Shown here one piece after another: positions 25,625 to 35,355 of a stretch of DNA of 64,000 nucleotides. The notes beneath the pieces are model-generated. The model searched no databases and was not told the origin of the DNA. It worked only from the letters and a program-made list of their open reading frames with translations. The position numbers and the translations under genes were made by a program. Numbering within the stretch: position 1 is the first letter of the stretch; each line of letters begins with the position of its first letter. Source of the stretch: Salinivirgaceae bacterium (GTDB lineage Bacteria > Bacteroidota > Bacteroidia > Bacteroidales > SZUA-534). The stretch is from positions 1 to 64,000 of the forward strand of contig JAFXQB010000020.1 in the NCBI GenBank assembly GCA_017527435.1. The letters run 5' to 3'.

Positions 25625-28600
25625 TCAGAATTTCAAAACCTTAATAGTCTTGTCGCCAACTTTCACAAAGTAGGTTCCTTGCGGTTCATTGGCCATGTCG
25701 ATGCGAGTTTTTCCAACGTTGGCTTCAGTCAGAACAAGTTTGCCTGCCATGTTGTAGACGTAGATGTAGTCGGCGTTGCTTTCGGTTTCAACAAAGAGTA
25801 CGTCGGCTGTCGGGTTCGGGTAAACCGATATCTTGACTTCGCTGTCGGCGATGGCGGTTTCTTTTGCATTCACCGTCAGTTTGCCGTTCTTGTACTCGAA
25901 ATTGTAGTTGTCCGATGCGCCGCCGCTCACAATAATGTCGAATGTTCCGGCATTGTCGGTTGTGGCGTTGCATTTTGCTGAAGGAATTGCTGTCAGAACG
26001 CTCATATTCTCGTCAAGCACAAATCCTTCGTATGAGAAAGTGAACGAAGGCATATCGTCGCCTTGATTTACAGTTGCGTCGGCAACCGAAACCGTCAGCG
26101 TCGCCTTGTTGACAGTCAATTTAACAGTGTCGGTAATGAAGGGCACGTTTTGTGTCAAAGTGTTGTTGACGGGGACGAATGTCGCTATCAGTTCATGAGT
26201 GCCGGCTTTCAGTGTATCGCCAACGTTGACAGAGTATGTGAATGAGCCTTCGACATTTGCAGTCGCATTCAGAATATCAGCGCTGATGAGCGTTCCGTAG
26301 GTGATTGCTGCGGGTTCAGCCCATGTGATTACCGGTGTCTCAGGTGTTGTGGCTTCAACCACAATCAGTTTTCCGTTGGTGCAGGTAATGTTGTAGTTGT
26401 CCGATTCGCCACCCGAAACAACAATCTCGAATTCGCCAACTTCAGCAGTCGTGGCCGCACAAGTGGCGGTGGGGGCGGTGGTTAGAGCGCTCTCGTTCTC
26501 GTTGTTTACAAATCCAGAGTAAGCAAGTTTGAACAGTGGCATTTCGTCACCTTGGGTAACAGTTGTGTCGGCAACCGTAACGGTAAGCTCAGCTTTGTTC
26601 ACGGTCAGAATAACGGTGTCTACCGCTCTGCCATAGTCTTCCGATTCGGGAATGAATTTTACAAACAGAGAATCGTTGCCAGCGCCAAGCACATCGCCTT
26701 CGTGGATATAACGGACTGATTCGCCTTCGTGGGTCGAATAGATGTATTCGCCTTCAGTGTTGGCTGATGCGTTCAGCTGTGCTGCGCTGATTGGTGTTCC
26801 GTAGGTGATGGCTTCAGGTGTTTCCCATGTGATTTCTGCGGCTACGGAAGTGATTTTGAGCGTTACAGAAGCGTTTGCAATAGTGTAGTTGGCAGATGCA
26901 GGTGTGAAAGTTACCATAATGGTATAACTGCCGGCTTCTGGTTTCAGGCCTTCTGCATTCTCACCATTCAATGTGTATGCGAATGAGCCTTCGGTATTTG
27001 CCGTAGCGTTGAGCTCGACTGCTGAAATTGGTGTGCCGAAAGCAATCGGTGCCGGTGTTTCCCATGTAATCTCACTTTCAATCGGATCTACAATTATTGT
27101 CTTTGTCCTGGGGGCGGCAGCAAGGAAGTTGTCAGATTCATCCAGTGTGGCAAATATTACGTGTGTACCAGCACCGAGAATGTCGCCTACTGCAAGGGTG
27201 TCTTCGCCTTCGGTATAGACGATTTCGCCGATAGCATCGGCAGGTGTGAATGTGGCATTCAAATGCTTGTCAGCAGAAAGGGCTGCCCCGTAGGTGAATG
27301 TCAAATCTTCATCTGCAGTTTCCCATGTGATTTCTGTTGCCTTTTTGTTAACCTTCACAGTAGCCACAGCCGTATTGGTATCGTAGTTATCATTGGTTGG
27401 CTCAAATTTAGCTGTAATTGTATGAGTGCCAGCCGGAAGTATGCTTCTGATGTCGATGGATTCGTCATTTTCAAAGTACGATAACGAACCAAAACTATAG
27501 AATTCGTCATCCACACTGGCGTTGAAAGCATCTTCATCAAGAGTCTCACCATATGTGATTTCTGCAAATGTTACGTCATCTTTCCATGCGATTGCAGGTT
27601 TCAGTTTGTTCACAACCAACTCGTTTGTGGCAGTTCTGGACTCATAGTTGCCTGAATTTGGTGTGAATGTGGCTTCAAGAGTGTAAGTGCCGGCATCAAG
27701 AATGGCATCGATGTCAACAGGTTCGGCATCGCCGTCATCTTTTTTCGCAGTGTAGGTAAATGAGCCTTCAACACCCGAAACGGCGCCAAGTTGCAGAGCC
27801 GACAGCGGTGTGCCGTAATCGATGGCTGCAAGTGGCGTTGCCCAAGCAATTGCCGGGGAGGCGGCAACAACTTCAATGTCTCTCGTTTCTTCATCGCTCT
27901 CGTAATTGTCGCTAATGAAATTGACTTTTATTACGTGTGAATCAACAATGAGAGCAGGTATGGTGTAATAGAATGTACCTTCGTCAGAAACATCTTCTCC
28001 GTTCAAAGTTGCTTTTGCGGTTTTTAGAATTTCATCAGCATCGGTGCCATAATATATTTCTAACCCATTTTCTACACTCCAATTGATTGTAGGTTTTGCT
28101 TTGCTGACGGTTATTGCGTTTGAAGCAACTTTTATGGCAATTTGTGCTTCATCGTTAGGAATAAATGTTGCTGTCAAATTATGTCCACCGACTGACAAGG
28201 CGTGGTTTTCATCGAAATTGAATTCAAAATGGCCTTCGTAGCCGTGTGACTCTGTGGCATTTTGCATAGCAGTTGTCAGTTTATCGCCATAAGTGAAATC
28301 CGTTTGGGGTATATTCCAAACAATATCAGGTTGCAAAAGAGACTCGCCAGCTTTAATGGTAAGGTCAAAAGTTTTCTTGAGTTTTCCCAAATGTGCGGTT
28401 ACAACAGCCGGTTGGTCTGATGTGGTTTTTGCTAAGTATGCATTGTTACCAGAGAATGCAACAACAGATATTGGGTCGCATTCCCACTCAACAGCGTGAG
28501 GCGTGCTGATGTGGAACTTTGTTTTAACGTCATTTAGTTCGTCAGCAGCATCTAATACGATAGTTGTGGCAGCCATAATCATGTACTCAGAATTCTCTAG

Positions 28601-30901
28601 AGTCTTTATCATTGGGTACATATTATCGGTGTACGTCCAGTCAACAGTACCTAAAGTTTCTTGCAGGGAAGTGCCAACCATTTGAGAGGTCTTCAGACCA
28701 GAGCCAGCTCCGGAACCGGATAATAATTGGTTGTCGTATAAGCATCCGGCAGGAACAGTGGTAACATCTCCAACATTAATGCAATTGGTGACTCCTGATG
28801 GAGCAATGGCATTATTAGCTATGCCGGCGTTGAAACAATTGGAAACGCTCGTGCCGTTGCCAATGCCATTACCACCACTGACGGATCCAATATTTAAGCA
28901 TTTGTCTATGGTTATTGTACCATTGTTTTGTCCTATAATTCCTCCAATGGCAGATCCGGTAATTTCACCATAGTTTATACAATTAGTTATAGAGCAACCT
29001 TCAAATCCTGTGTCTAACGAACCAACAATACCACCGCCATTTTTTAAACTAAGTGAAATTGCGCCGTAATTTTCACAATAGTCGAAACTGCAGTTACTAT
29101 TAGCAATGTTTCCGCAAATTCCACCTATGTCGTCTGCGGTTTTATTTGAGGTTGATGATATGTCTCCTTTATTAATGCATTCGGAAATTTGCGCATTATG
29201 ATTGCATCTGCCAATAATACCGCCAATATACCTGAAACCACTCACTGAACCCAAATTTTTGCATTTGGTAATATTGGAATAACCTTTGTCAACACCAACA
29301 ATACCACCACATTGGTTTTTCCCGCCGGTTGATACAGTACAATTGATTTCGCAGTTTTTTATTGTCTCTGCAAATGTTAATCCGCAAAGACCACCAACTG
29401 ATTGAGCACCATTTACATTGCCCGTAATTTTTAAATTTTCAATGCTACCGAATGAAGCACAACCAAACAGACCACCGATATTAGATACGCTTGTTTGATT
29501 GATATTTATATTGCTAATGGTACGGTGATTACCATCAAAAACACCTTTAAATGAGTTGTGAACGCCTATAGGTTCGGTCCAATCTGTTAATGCGATATCA
29601 ATAGATACTTTAAAGTGAACACCTTTGAACCCATCGTAATTTGCACAATCTTTGTAAACACCATAATTGTTTACTGCATCACGAAAAGCTTTTAACTCGC
29701 TTTCATTTTCAATTGTCAGAGGCGATGTGCTTGAGCCTATTGCTGTTGCTTCAGTGTTAGATTTTAGATACACTTTTTTGCTATAACCTTCTTTTGTCGC
29801 CGTAAGTACAAGTCCGGTCGATTTCAGTATCGAAGCATTTTTTCCGCTAATTGTCAGGTAGGAGGAGTTTCCACTTGTCCATGAAACGTTGTTGGCAGTG
29901 GAAACTGTAAAGTCTTTTGTTACGTTGTCGGCTTTGTCGCCTTCTGCCAATTTTACTGGGGTTGCCGCTAAAATAACCGCAAGGTTGCTGGCATTTACTT
30001 TTAAGCGAGGATACAACTCGTTGTCATAAACCCAATTGGAGCCTAGCGCAGATGCCAAACCATTGCCAATCATAGCAGTTGTTGCTTTACCTACAAAGTT
30101 ACCAGTTTGGTCAGGAACACTTTCCATTGCGGTTTTTGTTGATGTAACACCACCTAAAGCGTTTATCTGATTGTCGTAGTAGCAGTTAGTTATTGTTGCG
30201 GCCAAGTTGTCGTTAAAGCCAATAATGTTTCCCGATGTGGCACAAAAAGAGAAAACTTGTCCAACATTTACACAATTGATAACGATGTTGTTATTATTGT
30301 CTTTGCATCGGCCTAAAACGCCGCCAGTAAAGTTTGAACCGGATACAAGACCATAGTTAATACAATCAGTAATGGTTGAGTTTTCCATATATCCGCAGAT
30401 GCCGCCATTTTGTTCCATCTTTCCATATATTGTGGCGACATTGGTACAAAATGAAATTGTGGAATTAACGGCATATCCGCAAATTCCACCTACTGCTCCA
30501 GCTCCATAAATACTACCGCTTGCTATTGTTATTTTGGTTAGTGTAGCACCATTTATGTAGCCAAACAGGCCAACATTCGATTGAGTATTGTTGTTATAAG
30601 ACAAATTGCTAATAACATATCCGCCACCATCGTATGTGCCTGAAAAATAACTGTTTTTGTCTTTTCCGATAGGATTCCATACATGGTCGCCCCAATCCAA
30701 GTCGTTTGTTTGTTCGAAATACTTACCCCATTCAGAACTAGTGTTTGCCAACCAAGCCAAGTTGGCTTCAATTGCAATTTTATAGGGATTGCTTTGAGAA
30801 CCATCACCTTCAGGTTGGGTTTTTGTTGTTCCATCCCATGCCGCCATCAACGATGTGCTTAGGAATGTTGCGATTGCCAAAAGTGTAAATCTGCGTTTCA
30901 T
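25625..30901 (-). CDS. Giant secreted GLUG- and MBG-repeat protein with type IX sorting domain
   Basis: 1758 residues. Signal peptide MKRRFTLLAIATFLSTSLMAA. Two blocks of GLUG-type repeats (about 105-260 and 470-710) carry recurring GGICGY, GGIIGR and GGLCGL motifs spaced by NCINYG-type strands. These suggest an elongated beta-helix, as in bacterial adhesins or polysaccharide-associated proteins. From about 860 come eight modules beginning ITWETP or similar, then YGTPIS. Two MBG-like modules (TVADTTVTQGDEMP and VSVADATVNQGDDMP) follow the seventh and eighth. Residues 1690-1758 (VYPNP, GTYFVKVGDKTIKVLKF) are a type A sorting domain. Probably cell-surface or secreted, adhesive or glycan-binding; no catalytic motif seen. 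Confidence 0.9.
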   Translation of the reverse strand: MKRRFTLLAIATFLSTSLMAAWDGTTKTQPEGDGSQSNPYKIAIEANLAWLANTSSEWGKYFEQTNDLDWGDHVWNPIGKDKNSYFSGTYDGGGYVISNLSYNNNTQSNVGLFGYINGATLTKITIASGSIYGAGAVGGICGYAVNSTISFCTNVATIYGKMEQNGGICGYMENSTITDCINYGLVSGSNFTGGVLGRCKDNNNNIVINCVNVGQVFSFCATSGNIIGFNDNLAATITNCYYDNQINALGGVTSTKTAMESVPDQTGNFVGKATTAMIGNGLASALGSNWVYDNELYPRLKVNASNLAVILAATPVKLAEGDKADNVTKDFTVSTANNVSWTSGNSSYLTISGKNASILKSTGLVLTATKEGYSKKVYLKSNTEATAIGSSTSPLTIENESELKAFRDAVNNYGVYKDCANYDGFKGVHFKVSIDIALTDWTEPIGVHNSFKGVFDGNHRTISNININQTSVSNIGGLFGCASFGSIENLKITGNVNGAQSVGGLCGLTFAETIKNCEINCTVSTGGKNQCGGIVGVDKGYSNITKCKNLGSVSGFRYIGGIIGRCNHNAQISECINKGDISSTSNKTADDIGGICGNIANSNCSFDYCENYGAISLSLKNGGGIVGSLDTGFEGCSITNCINYGEITGSAIGGIIGQNNGTITIDKCLNIGSVSGGNGIGNGTSVSNCFNAGIANNAIAPSGVTNCINVGDVTTVPAGCLYDNQLLSGSGAGSGLKTSQMVGTSLQETLGTVDWTYTDNMYPMIKTLENSEYMIMAATTIVLDAADELNDVKTKFHISTPHAVEWECDPISVVAFSGNNAYLAKTTSDQPAVVTAHLGKLKKTFDLTIKAGESLLQPDIVWNIPQTDFTYGDKLTTAMQNATESHGYEGHFEFNFDENHALSVGGHNLTATFIPNDEAQIAIKVASNAITVSKAKPTINWSVENGLEIYYGTDADEILKTAKATLNGEDVSDEGTFYYTIPALIVDSHVIKVNFISDNYESDEETRDIEVVAASPAIAWATPLAAIDYGTPLSALQLGAVSGVEGSFTYTAKKDDGDAEPVDIDAILDAGTYTLEATFTPNSGNYESRTATNELVVNKLKPAIAWKDDVTFAEITYGETLDEDAFNASVDDEFYSFGSLSYFENDESIDIRSILPAGTHTITAKFEPTNDNYDTNTAVATVKVNKKATEITWETADEDLTFTYGAALSADKHLNATFTPADAIGEIVYTEGEDTLAVGDILGAGTHVIFATLDESDNFLAAAPRTKTIIVDPIESEITWETPAPIAFGTPISAVELNATANTEGSFAYTLNGENAEGLKPEAGSYTIMVTFTPASANYTIANASVTLKITSVAAEITWETPEAITYGTPISAAQLNASANTEGEYIYSTHEGESVRYIHEGDVLGAGNDSLFVKFIPESEDYGRAVDTVILTVNKAELTVTVADTTVTQGDEMPLFKLAYSGFVNNENESALTTAPTATCAATTAEVGEFEIVVSGGESDNYNITCTNGKLIVVEATTPETPVITWAEPAAITYGTLISADILNATANVEGSFTYSVNVGDTLKAGTHELIATFVPVNNTLTQNVPFITDTVKLTVNKATLTVSVADATVNQGDDMPSFTFSYEGFVLDENMSVLTAIPSAKCNATTDNAGTFDIIVSGGASDNYNFEYKNGKLTVNAKETAIADSEVKISVYPNPTADVLFVETESNADYIYVYNMAGKLVLTEANVGKTRIDMANEPQGTYFVKVGDKTIKVLKF

Positions 30902-31129
30902 AGTTCAATTATTTTAAGGTTATTATTAAATTCTATTTTGTTTTCGTTCAACATGGCTTTATACGTTGCTATACCAAACATTCAATTATACATTTATCCG
31001 ATGTTAAAGTTACATTATACCACTATATAAAAAAACAATAGTTGACAAAATGTTGTATTTTGTTTATGAAGAGAGCAGGGGAATGCTGCTATAAACAATT
31101 ATTTTTTTGCTGTGAATAATTGGCAAACA
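30902..31129. other. AT-rich gap between giant surface protein and polysaccharide operon
   Basis: The 228-bp gap is AT-rich. It must hold the promoter of the 30901 gene, but no convincing TAnnTTTG box was seen in it. No hairpin terminator for the polysaccharide operon that ends at 31130 was found by eye. Confidence 0.5.
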
Positions 31130-32182
31130 TTAACTATTAATTGTCAACCGAATCAGCTCGTCCCATTGCTTCATTATCAGTTCTTTATCGAGTCGTTTGA
31201 CTTCTTCCATAGCGCCTGCCGATAACTTTTTGCGTAGAGTTTCATCTTCAATCAGAAGTTGCAGTTTTGAGGCAAGGTCATTAATATCACCGTTTCGGGC
31301 AAGCAATCCACTTTTGCCGTCGGTAATAATCTCGTTAGGTCCGGTTTTGCAGTCGAATGCCACGCATGCGCAACCTTGGCTCATGGCCTCAATCAGACTG
31401 CAGGGGAACCCTTCTCGACGTGATGATAAAACGTATATGCTTTTTGTTTGCAAGACTTTGTCAATCTCATTGGTCCAGCCTAAAAAAACAATTTGATTTT
31501 CAAGTCCGTACGATTTCGCAAAATCGTAGATGTAATTGTCATTATTAGCCCCGACAAATTGCAGTTTCCAATCGGGGTGTGAAGTCGCAATTTTCGACCA
31601 TGCCTGAATTAATAAGTCGAAGCCCTTTCCATTCCATCTGTTTTGAGGACCAATGGCTATAATGTTTGTTTCTCGCATTAAGTGATTTGAGGATATTTCC
31701 ATATCCAACGGGTTGTTTATTATGACTTTATTATTCAACCATTTGGCATGGTTGTAATCACTTTTTGTTAATAGTGTGACTTTTGTAGCAAGTTTGTATA
31801 GTATGTGTCGTGTTATTTTTCTTATTAAAGATTGCTTTGTTTGAAGTGTAATATGCTCTGATACAATTAGTTTTATGTTGGTGCAAAGGTTGGCGATTAT
31901 CACAAATCTGTTTAGGTCAACCATAAAAGATATTATCAGGTCGGGTTTTAATGTTTTTATCGCTTTGCGGCATTTAACGATTCTGTTAAGTTGGTATGGT
32001 CGTATTTTTGCCCCTGCCGATATGTTGACGATTTTCACTCTTTCGTCTATGGTATAGGATTTTCGGTCATCAAAAACAGCAGCCGTTACATTATGTTGTT
32101 TGCATAGGTGGTTGAGTAGTATTGATGCTACCCGTTCTGCGCCACCGCCATGTAATTTGCTTATGAAAACAAGGATTTTCAT
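31130..32182 (-). CDS. GT4-family glycosyltransferase (paralogue 1)
   Basis: 350 residues with GT-B architecture: LHGGGAERVASILLNHL at the N-terminus, WNGKGFDLLIQAW in the donor domain, and the GT4 EX7E region REGFPCSLIEAMSQGCA. It is the most divergent of three consecutive paralogues (compare the genes starting at 33234 and 34286). It is the last gene of the leftward polysaccharide operon and overlaps its upstream neighbour by 4 bp. Donor and acceptor sugars are unknown. The DNA is visibly AT-richer than the aro region, consistent with a variable locus. Confidence 0.93.
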   Translation of the reverse strand: MKILVFISKLHGGGAERVASILLNHLCKQHNVTAAVFDDRKSYTIDERVKIVNISAGAKIRPYQLNRIVKCRKAIKTLKPDLIISFMVDLNRFVIIANLCTNIKLIVSEHITLQTKQSLIRKITRHILYKLATKVTLLTKSDYNHAKWLNNKVIINNPLDMEISSNHLMRETNIIAIGPQNRWNGKGFDLLIQAWSKIATSHPDWKLQFVGANNDNYIYDFAKSYGLENQIVFLGWTNEIDKVLQTKSIYVLSSRREGFPCSLIEAMSQGCACVAFDCKTGPNEIITDGKSGLLARNGDINDLASKLQLLIEDETLRKKLSAGAMEEVKRLDKELIMKQWDELIRLTINS

Positions 32183-33234
32183 TTTGCTGTAACTTCATCG
32201 ATTAATTTGTCCCATTTCGCAAAAAAAGAATTTTTGTCAAATTGTCTCGTTTTTTCAAGAGCACCGGCAGATAGTTTGCGACGAAGCATATTGTCGTTAA
32301 TCAACATTTGTAGTTTGTCGGCAATGTCGTCAACGTTTTCGCTTTGGGCAATAATTCCGTCAACACCATCGGTAATCATCTCTTTTATGCCACCTTCGCA
32401 ATTAGTGCCTATACATGCACAACCTTGACTCATGGCTTCAATCAAACTGTTTGGGCAGCCTTCATATCTCGAGGCCAATATAAATATGCTTTTTGTGCGC
32501 AGTATTTCTTCAATATTGTAATTCCATCCTTCCCACGATATCCTTTCTTGTTTTAGTTGAGTAATGGCGTCGGGAAGAATAGAACCGTTATTTCTTCCGT
32601 AAATTTCCAAATTCCAATCGGGATATTGTGACTCGATTTTTGTCCAGGCTTTTACTAGCAAGTCAAGCCCTTTATTATACCATCTGTCTATTGGTGCAAT
32701 GGTTATTATGGTATTATGCCTATTATCGTAATTGGCATAAGGTTCGAATATCGCAGGATTGTAAATGGTAGAGCTTTTTTGGGGTAGCCCGAATTTGTGG
32801 CGGTCCGCATCAGTTACAAATACAATTTTGTTAGCAAATGGATAAGTAACCTTTCGCAGCAGTCTGACAAATTTCGATTGCTCACGATTTAGTGTGTTGC
32901 GTTCGGAAATGATTGTTTTTTTTCTAGTGAACAGATTGGCGATTATTACATAGATGTTTATGGGGGTTAGGAAAGAGATAATAACGTCGGGGGATTCCTT
33001 TTTTATTTCTTTCCTGATAGTACTTATACGCTTATTTAAGCGAGTGATTCTAAATCGACTTTTGACGGATATTTCGTGTGTGGAGATGTCTGTGTTTATT
33101 TGATAGGCTATATCTGTATTGTCGAAAACAACGGCACGAACTGAATGGCTCCTGCAAAAATGGTTCATCAGAATTGATGCTACACGTTCGGCACCTCCAC
33201 CATATAATTTGTTGATAAAAAACAGAATTTTCAT
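32179..33234 (-). CDS. GT4-family glycosyltransferase (paralogue 2)
   Basis: 351 residues. Same layout as its neighbours: LYGGGAERVASILMNHF, YNKGLDLLVKAWTKI, and YEGCPNSLIEAMSQGCA as the EX7E region. The C-terminal 100 residues are nearly the same as those of paralogue 3 (ILRTKSIFILASRYEGCPN, LSAGALEKTRQFDKN), while the N-terminal acceptor halves differ more. This fits duplication followed by divergence of acceptor specificity. It overlaps both neighbours by 4 bp. Confidence 0.93.
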   Translation of the reverse strand: MKILFFINKLYGGGAERVASILMNHFCRSHSVRAVVFDNTDIAYQINTDISTHEISVKSRFRITRLNKRISTIRKEIKKESPDVIISFLTPINIYVIIANLFTRKKTIISERNTLNREQSKFVRLLRKVTYPFANKIVFVTDADRHKFGLPQKSSTIYNPAIFEPYANYDNRHNTIITIAPIDRWYNKGLDLLVKAWTKIESQYPDWNLEIYGRNNGSILPDAITQLKQERISWEGWNYNIEEILRTKSIFILASRYEGCPNSLIEAMSQGCACIGTNCEGGIKEMITDGVDGIIAQSENVDDIADKLQMLINDNMLRRKLSAGALEKTRQFDKNSFFAKWDKLIDEVTAK

Positions 33235-34286
33235 TTCTTGGCAACTTCTTCAATCAGTTTGTCCCATTTTGCAAAAAAAACATTTTTGTCAAATTGTTTC
33301 GATTTTTCAATTGCACCAGCCGAAAGTTTGCACCGGAGATTATCGTCGTTAATTAGTGTTTGTAGTTTTTCTGCAATATCGTCAACATTCTCGCTTTTTG
33401 CAATTAGCCCGTCAACACCATCGGTTATTATTTCTTTTATGCCGCCATCGCAATTGGTTCCAATACAGGCGCACCCTTGGCTCATTGCTTCAATCAGACT
33501 GTTTGGACATCCTTCGTATCTTGATGCCAATATAAAAATGCTTTTTGTTCTCAGTATTTCAGAGACATTTGCCGACCAATCCAACCAAGATACATTTGAT
33601 ACTTTCTCATTGATGCAGTCTTCAGGAAAATCCGTATCGGTAATTCTTCCCAAAATATCTAAATTCCAATCGGGATTTTGTTGGGAAATTTTGCTCCATG
33701 CTTTTATTAATAGGTCAAACCCTTTTTGGTGCCAGCGTTTTTTGGGGCCTATTGTGATGATGCTTTTTTGTCGATTGTCGTAATCTGGGTAAAAATCAAG
33801 TAAAGTGGGATTGTAAATTGTAAGGCTTTTTTGAGGTAGTCCAAAAGAAACACAATCTTCTGCAGTTACAAAAACAATTTTGTCGGCTGTTGGGTATAGT
33901 ATTTTTCGCAAAATTCGCTGTATTAATGAGGACTCGTGTGATAAGGCAATCCGTTCTGAAACTATTATCTTTTTTTTGCAAAATAGATTGGCGGTCAAGG
34001 CTCTGTTATTCCCTGTTACAAGGAACGATATAATAATGTCAGGTTGTATTTTCTTGATTGTATGAGCCATTTTAACGAAACGGGGAATCCGAGATGCACC
34101 TTTCATCTTGCATTTTATACGGTCGTCAATTATTTGAACACGATTGTCGATAGGGTAGAACGGTGCTTTGAAGTTGGTTACAGCAACGTATGTTTCATGA
34201 TTCTCACAAAAATGATTAAGTAATATTGATGCTACTCGTTCTGCACCACCGCCATAAAGTCCGTGTATGAAGAAAAGTATTTTCAT
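33231..34286 (-). CDS. GT4-family glycosyltransferase (paralogue 3)
   Basis: 351 residues. LYGGGAERVASILLNHF, WHQKGFDLLIKAWSKI and YEGCPNSLIEAMSQGCA mark the GT-B/GT4 fold. Its donor half is very close to paralogue 2. It overlaps the upstream ATP-grasp gene and the downstream paralogue by 4 bp each (ATGA junctions). Together the three transferases could add three sugars of one repeat unit; the order cannot be told from the sequence. Confidence 0.93.
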   Translation of the reverse strand: MKILFFIHGLYGGGAERVASILLNHFCENHETYVAVTNFKAPFYPIDNRVQIIDDRIKCKMKGASRIPRFVKMAHTIKKIQPDIIISFLVTGNNRALTANLFCKKKIIVSERIALSHESSLIQRILRKILYPTADKIVFVTAEDCVSFGLPQKSLTIYNPTLLDFYPDYDNRQKSIITIGPKKRWHQKGFDLLIKAWSKISQQNPDWNLDILGRITDTDFPEDCINEKVSNVSWLDWSANVSEILRTKSIFILASRYEGCPNSLIEAMSQGCACIGTNCDGGIKEIITDGVDGLIAKSENVDDIAEKLQTLINDDNLRCKLSAGAIEKSKQFDKNVFFAKWDKLIEEVAKK

Positions 34287-35311
34287 TTTTGACCTATTTC
34301 AGCAACAACGTTTTCAATAATCCAATCACAAAAGTTGATATTATCGCATTCGTGCCATTGCATATCATCAGTCCAGTAGCCGGGGAAATCCTTGTTTGAC
34401 TTAATGCCGCAGCAATAACTTATTTCGGTCAGAACTGGTTTGCCGTTTGGGCTTAATAGAAAATCATAAGCAACACTTTGCATTTTAAGCTTCCGATTGA
34501 TTTCAAATGCGGTTTCAACTGTTTTTATGTCAATTTGTTCCTTGTCAAAAATTAGCCTTCCACTTCCGGACGCGCGAAAGTCATTCTCTCGGTTCATCCT
34601 TTTTTTTGCTACAGCACGGTTGCCAATTACAAGTACCCGGATGTCGAATTTGTTATTTGGTATGAAATCTTGAAAATAGACATAACCAATTTCTTTAGAA
34701 TGTAATTTTGAGAATTCTGTGGAAACAAATATCCTTTTTATGCTTCTTAATAAGTCAGGGAAAGAACTGTGTCCGTTTTTGTATTTCGACCATTGTGTTT
34801 TAAAACCGTTGATTCTATTGTATTGTTCGAATCCTGTCCCAAATGATTGCTTGATAAGCCATTTTGCTTGTTTGGTGTTTTTTACAAGCCGAACGTTTTC
34901 CGAGCTTGCGCCACTGCGCAATTTGAAAACTATAGGGAATGTTGTTTGCTGTATCCATTCCAGAGCTTCCTTCTGTGTGTAGAAAATATGAGTGGGAACA
35001 TACGGTGCGCCAATGGCTTCAAGCAGATATTTCTGCCCCATCTTGTCATCGTAGTGCCAACAGGTGTTATAGTTCGGGTAGGTGAATTTACCTAATTGCG
35101 TCTCAATCACGTACATTAACTGTTTGGCAAACAAACAATCTTTATATTGATGAAAATGATGGTGCCACATAAACGCATCACAATCAGCGACCTGCTCTAA
35201 AATATTATTGGCATATGCGTCAACAATTTTGTATTGAATATTATGTTTTTGGCAAAATTCAATCCATTGTTCGCTGTATGAGTCGGAACGGTGATGAATG
35301 GCAATTCTCAT
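34283..35311 (-). CDS. ATP-grasp enzyme in polysaccharide operon
   Basis: 342 residues. The N-terminal third is a pre-ATP-grasp region (RIAIHHRSDSYSEQW, WHHHFHQYKDC). The ATP-grasp core has FPIVFKLRSGASSENV (ATP-binding loop), FDIRVLVIGNRAVAKKRMN, and the Mg-binding YDFLLSPNGKPVLTEISY. The family ligates a carboxylate to an amine or similar nucleophile with ATP. In a polysaccharide locus it may attach an amino acid or peptide-like group to a sugar acid; this is inference. It sits between the pyruvyl transferase and glycosyltransferase genes, overlapping the latter by 4 bp. Confidence 0.87.
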   Translation of the reverse strand: MRIAIHHRSDSYSEQWIEFCQKHNIQYKIVDAYANNILEQVADCDAFMWHHHFHQYKDCLFAKQLMYVIETQLGKFTYPNYNTCWHYDDKMGQKYLLEAIGAPYVPTHIFYTQKEALEWIQQTTFPIVFKLRSGASSENVRLVKNTKQAKWLIKQSFGTGFEQYNRINGFKTQWSKYKNGHSSFPDLLRSIKRIFVSTEFSKLHSKEIGYVYFQDFIPNNKFDIRVLVIGNRAVAKKRMNRENDFRASGSGRLIFDKEQIDIKTVETAFEINRKLKMQSVAYDFLLSPNGKPVLTEISYCCGIKSNKDFPGYWTDDMQWHECDNINFCDWIIENVVAEIGQK

Positions 35312-35355
35312 AAGTCTCGTTTATAATACGCATCGTTTGGGCAAATATGTAAATT

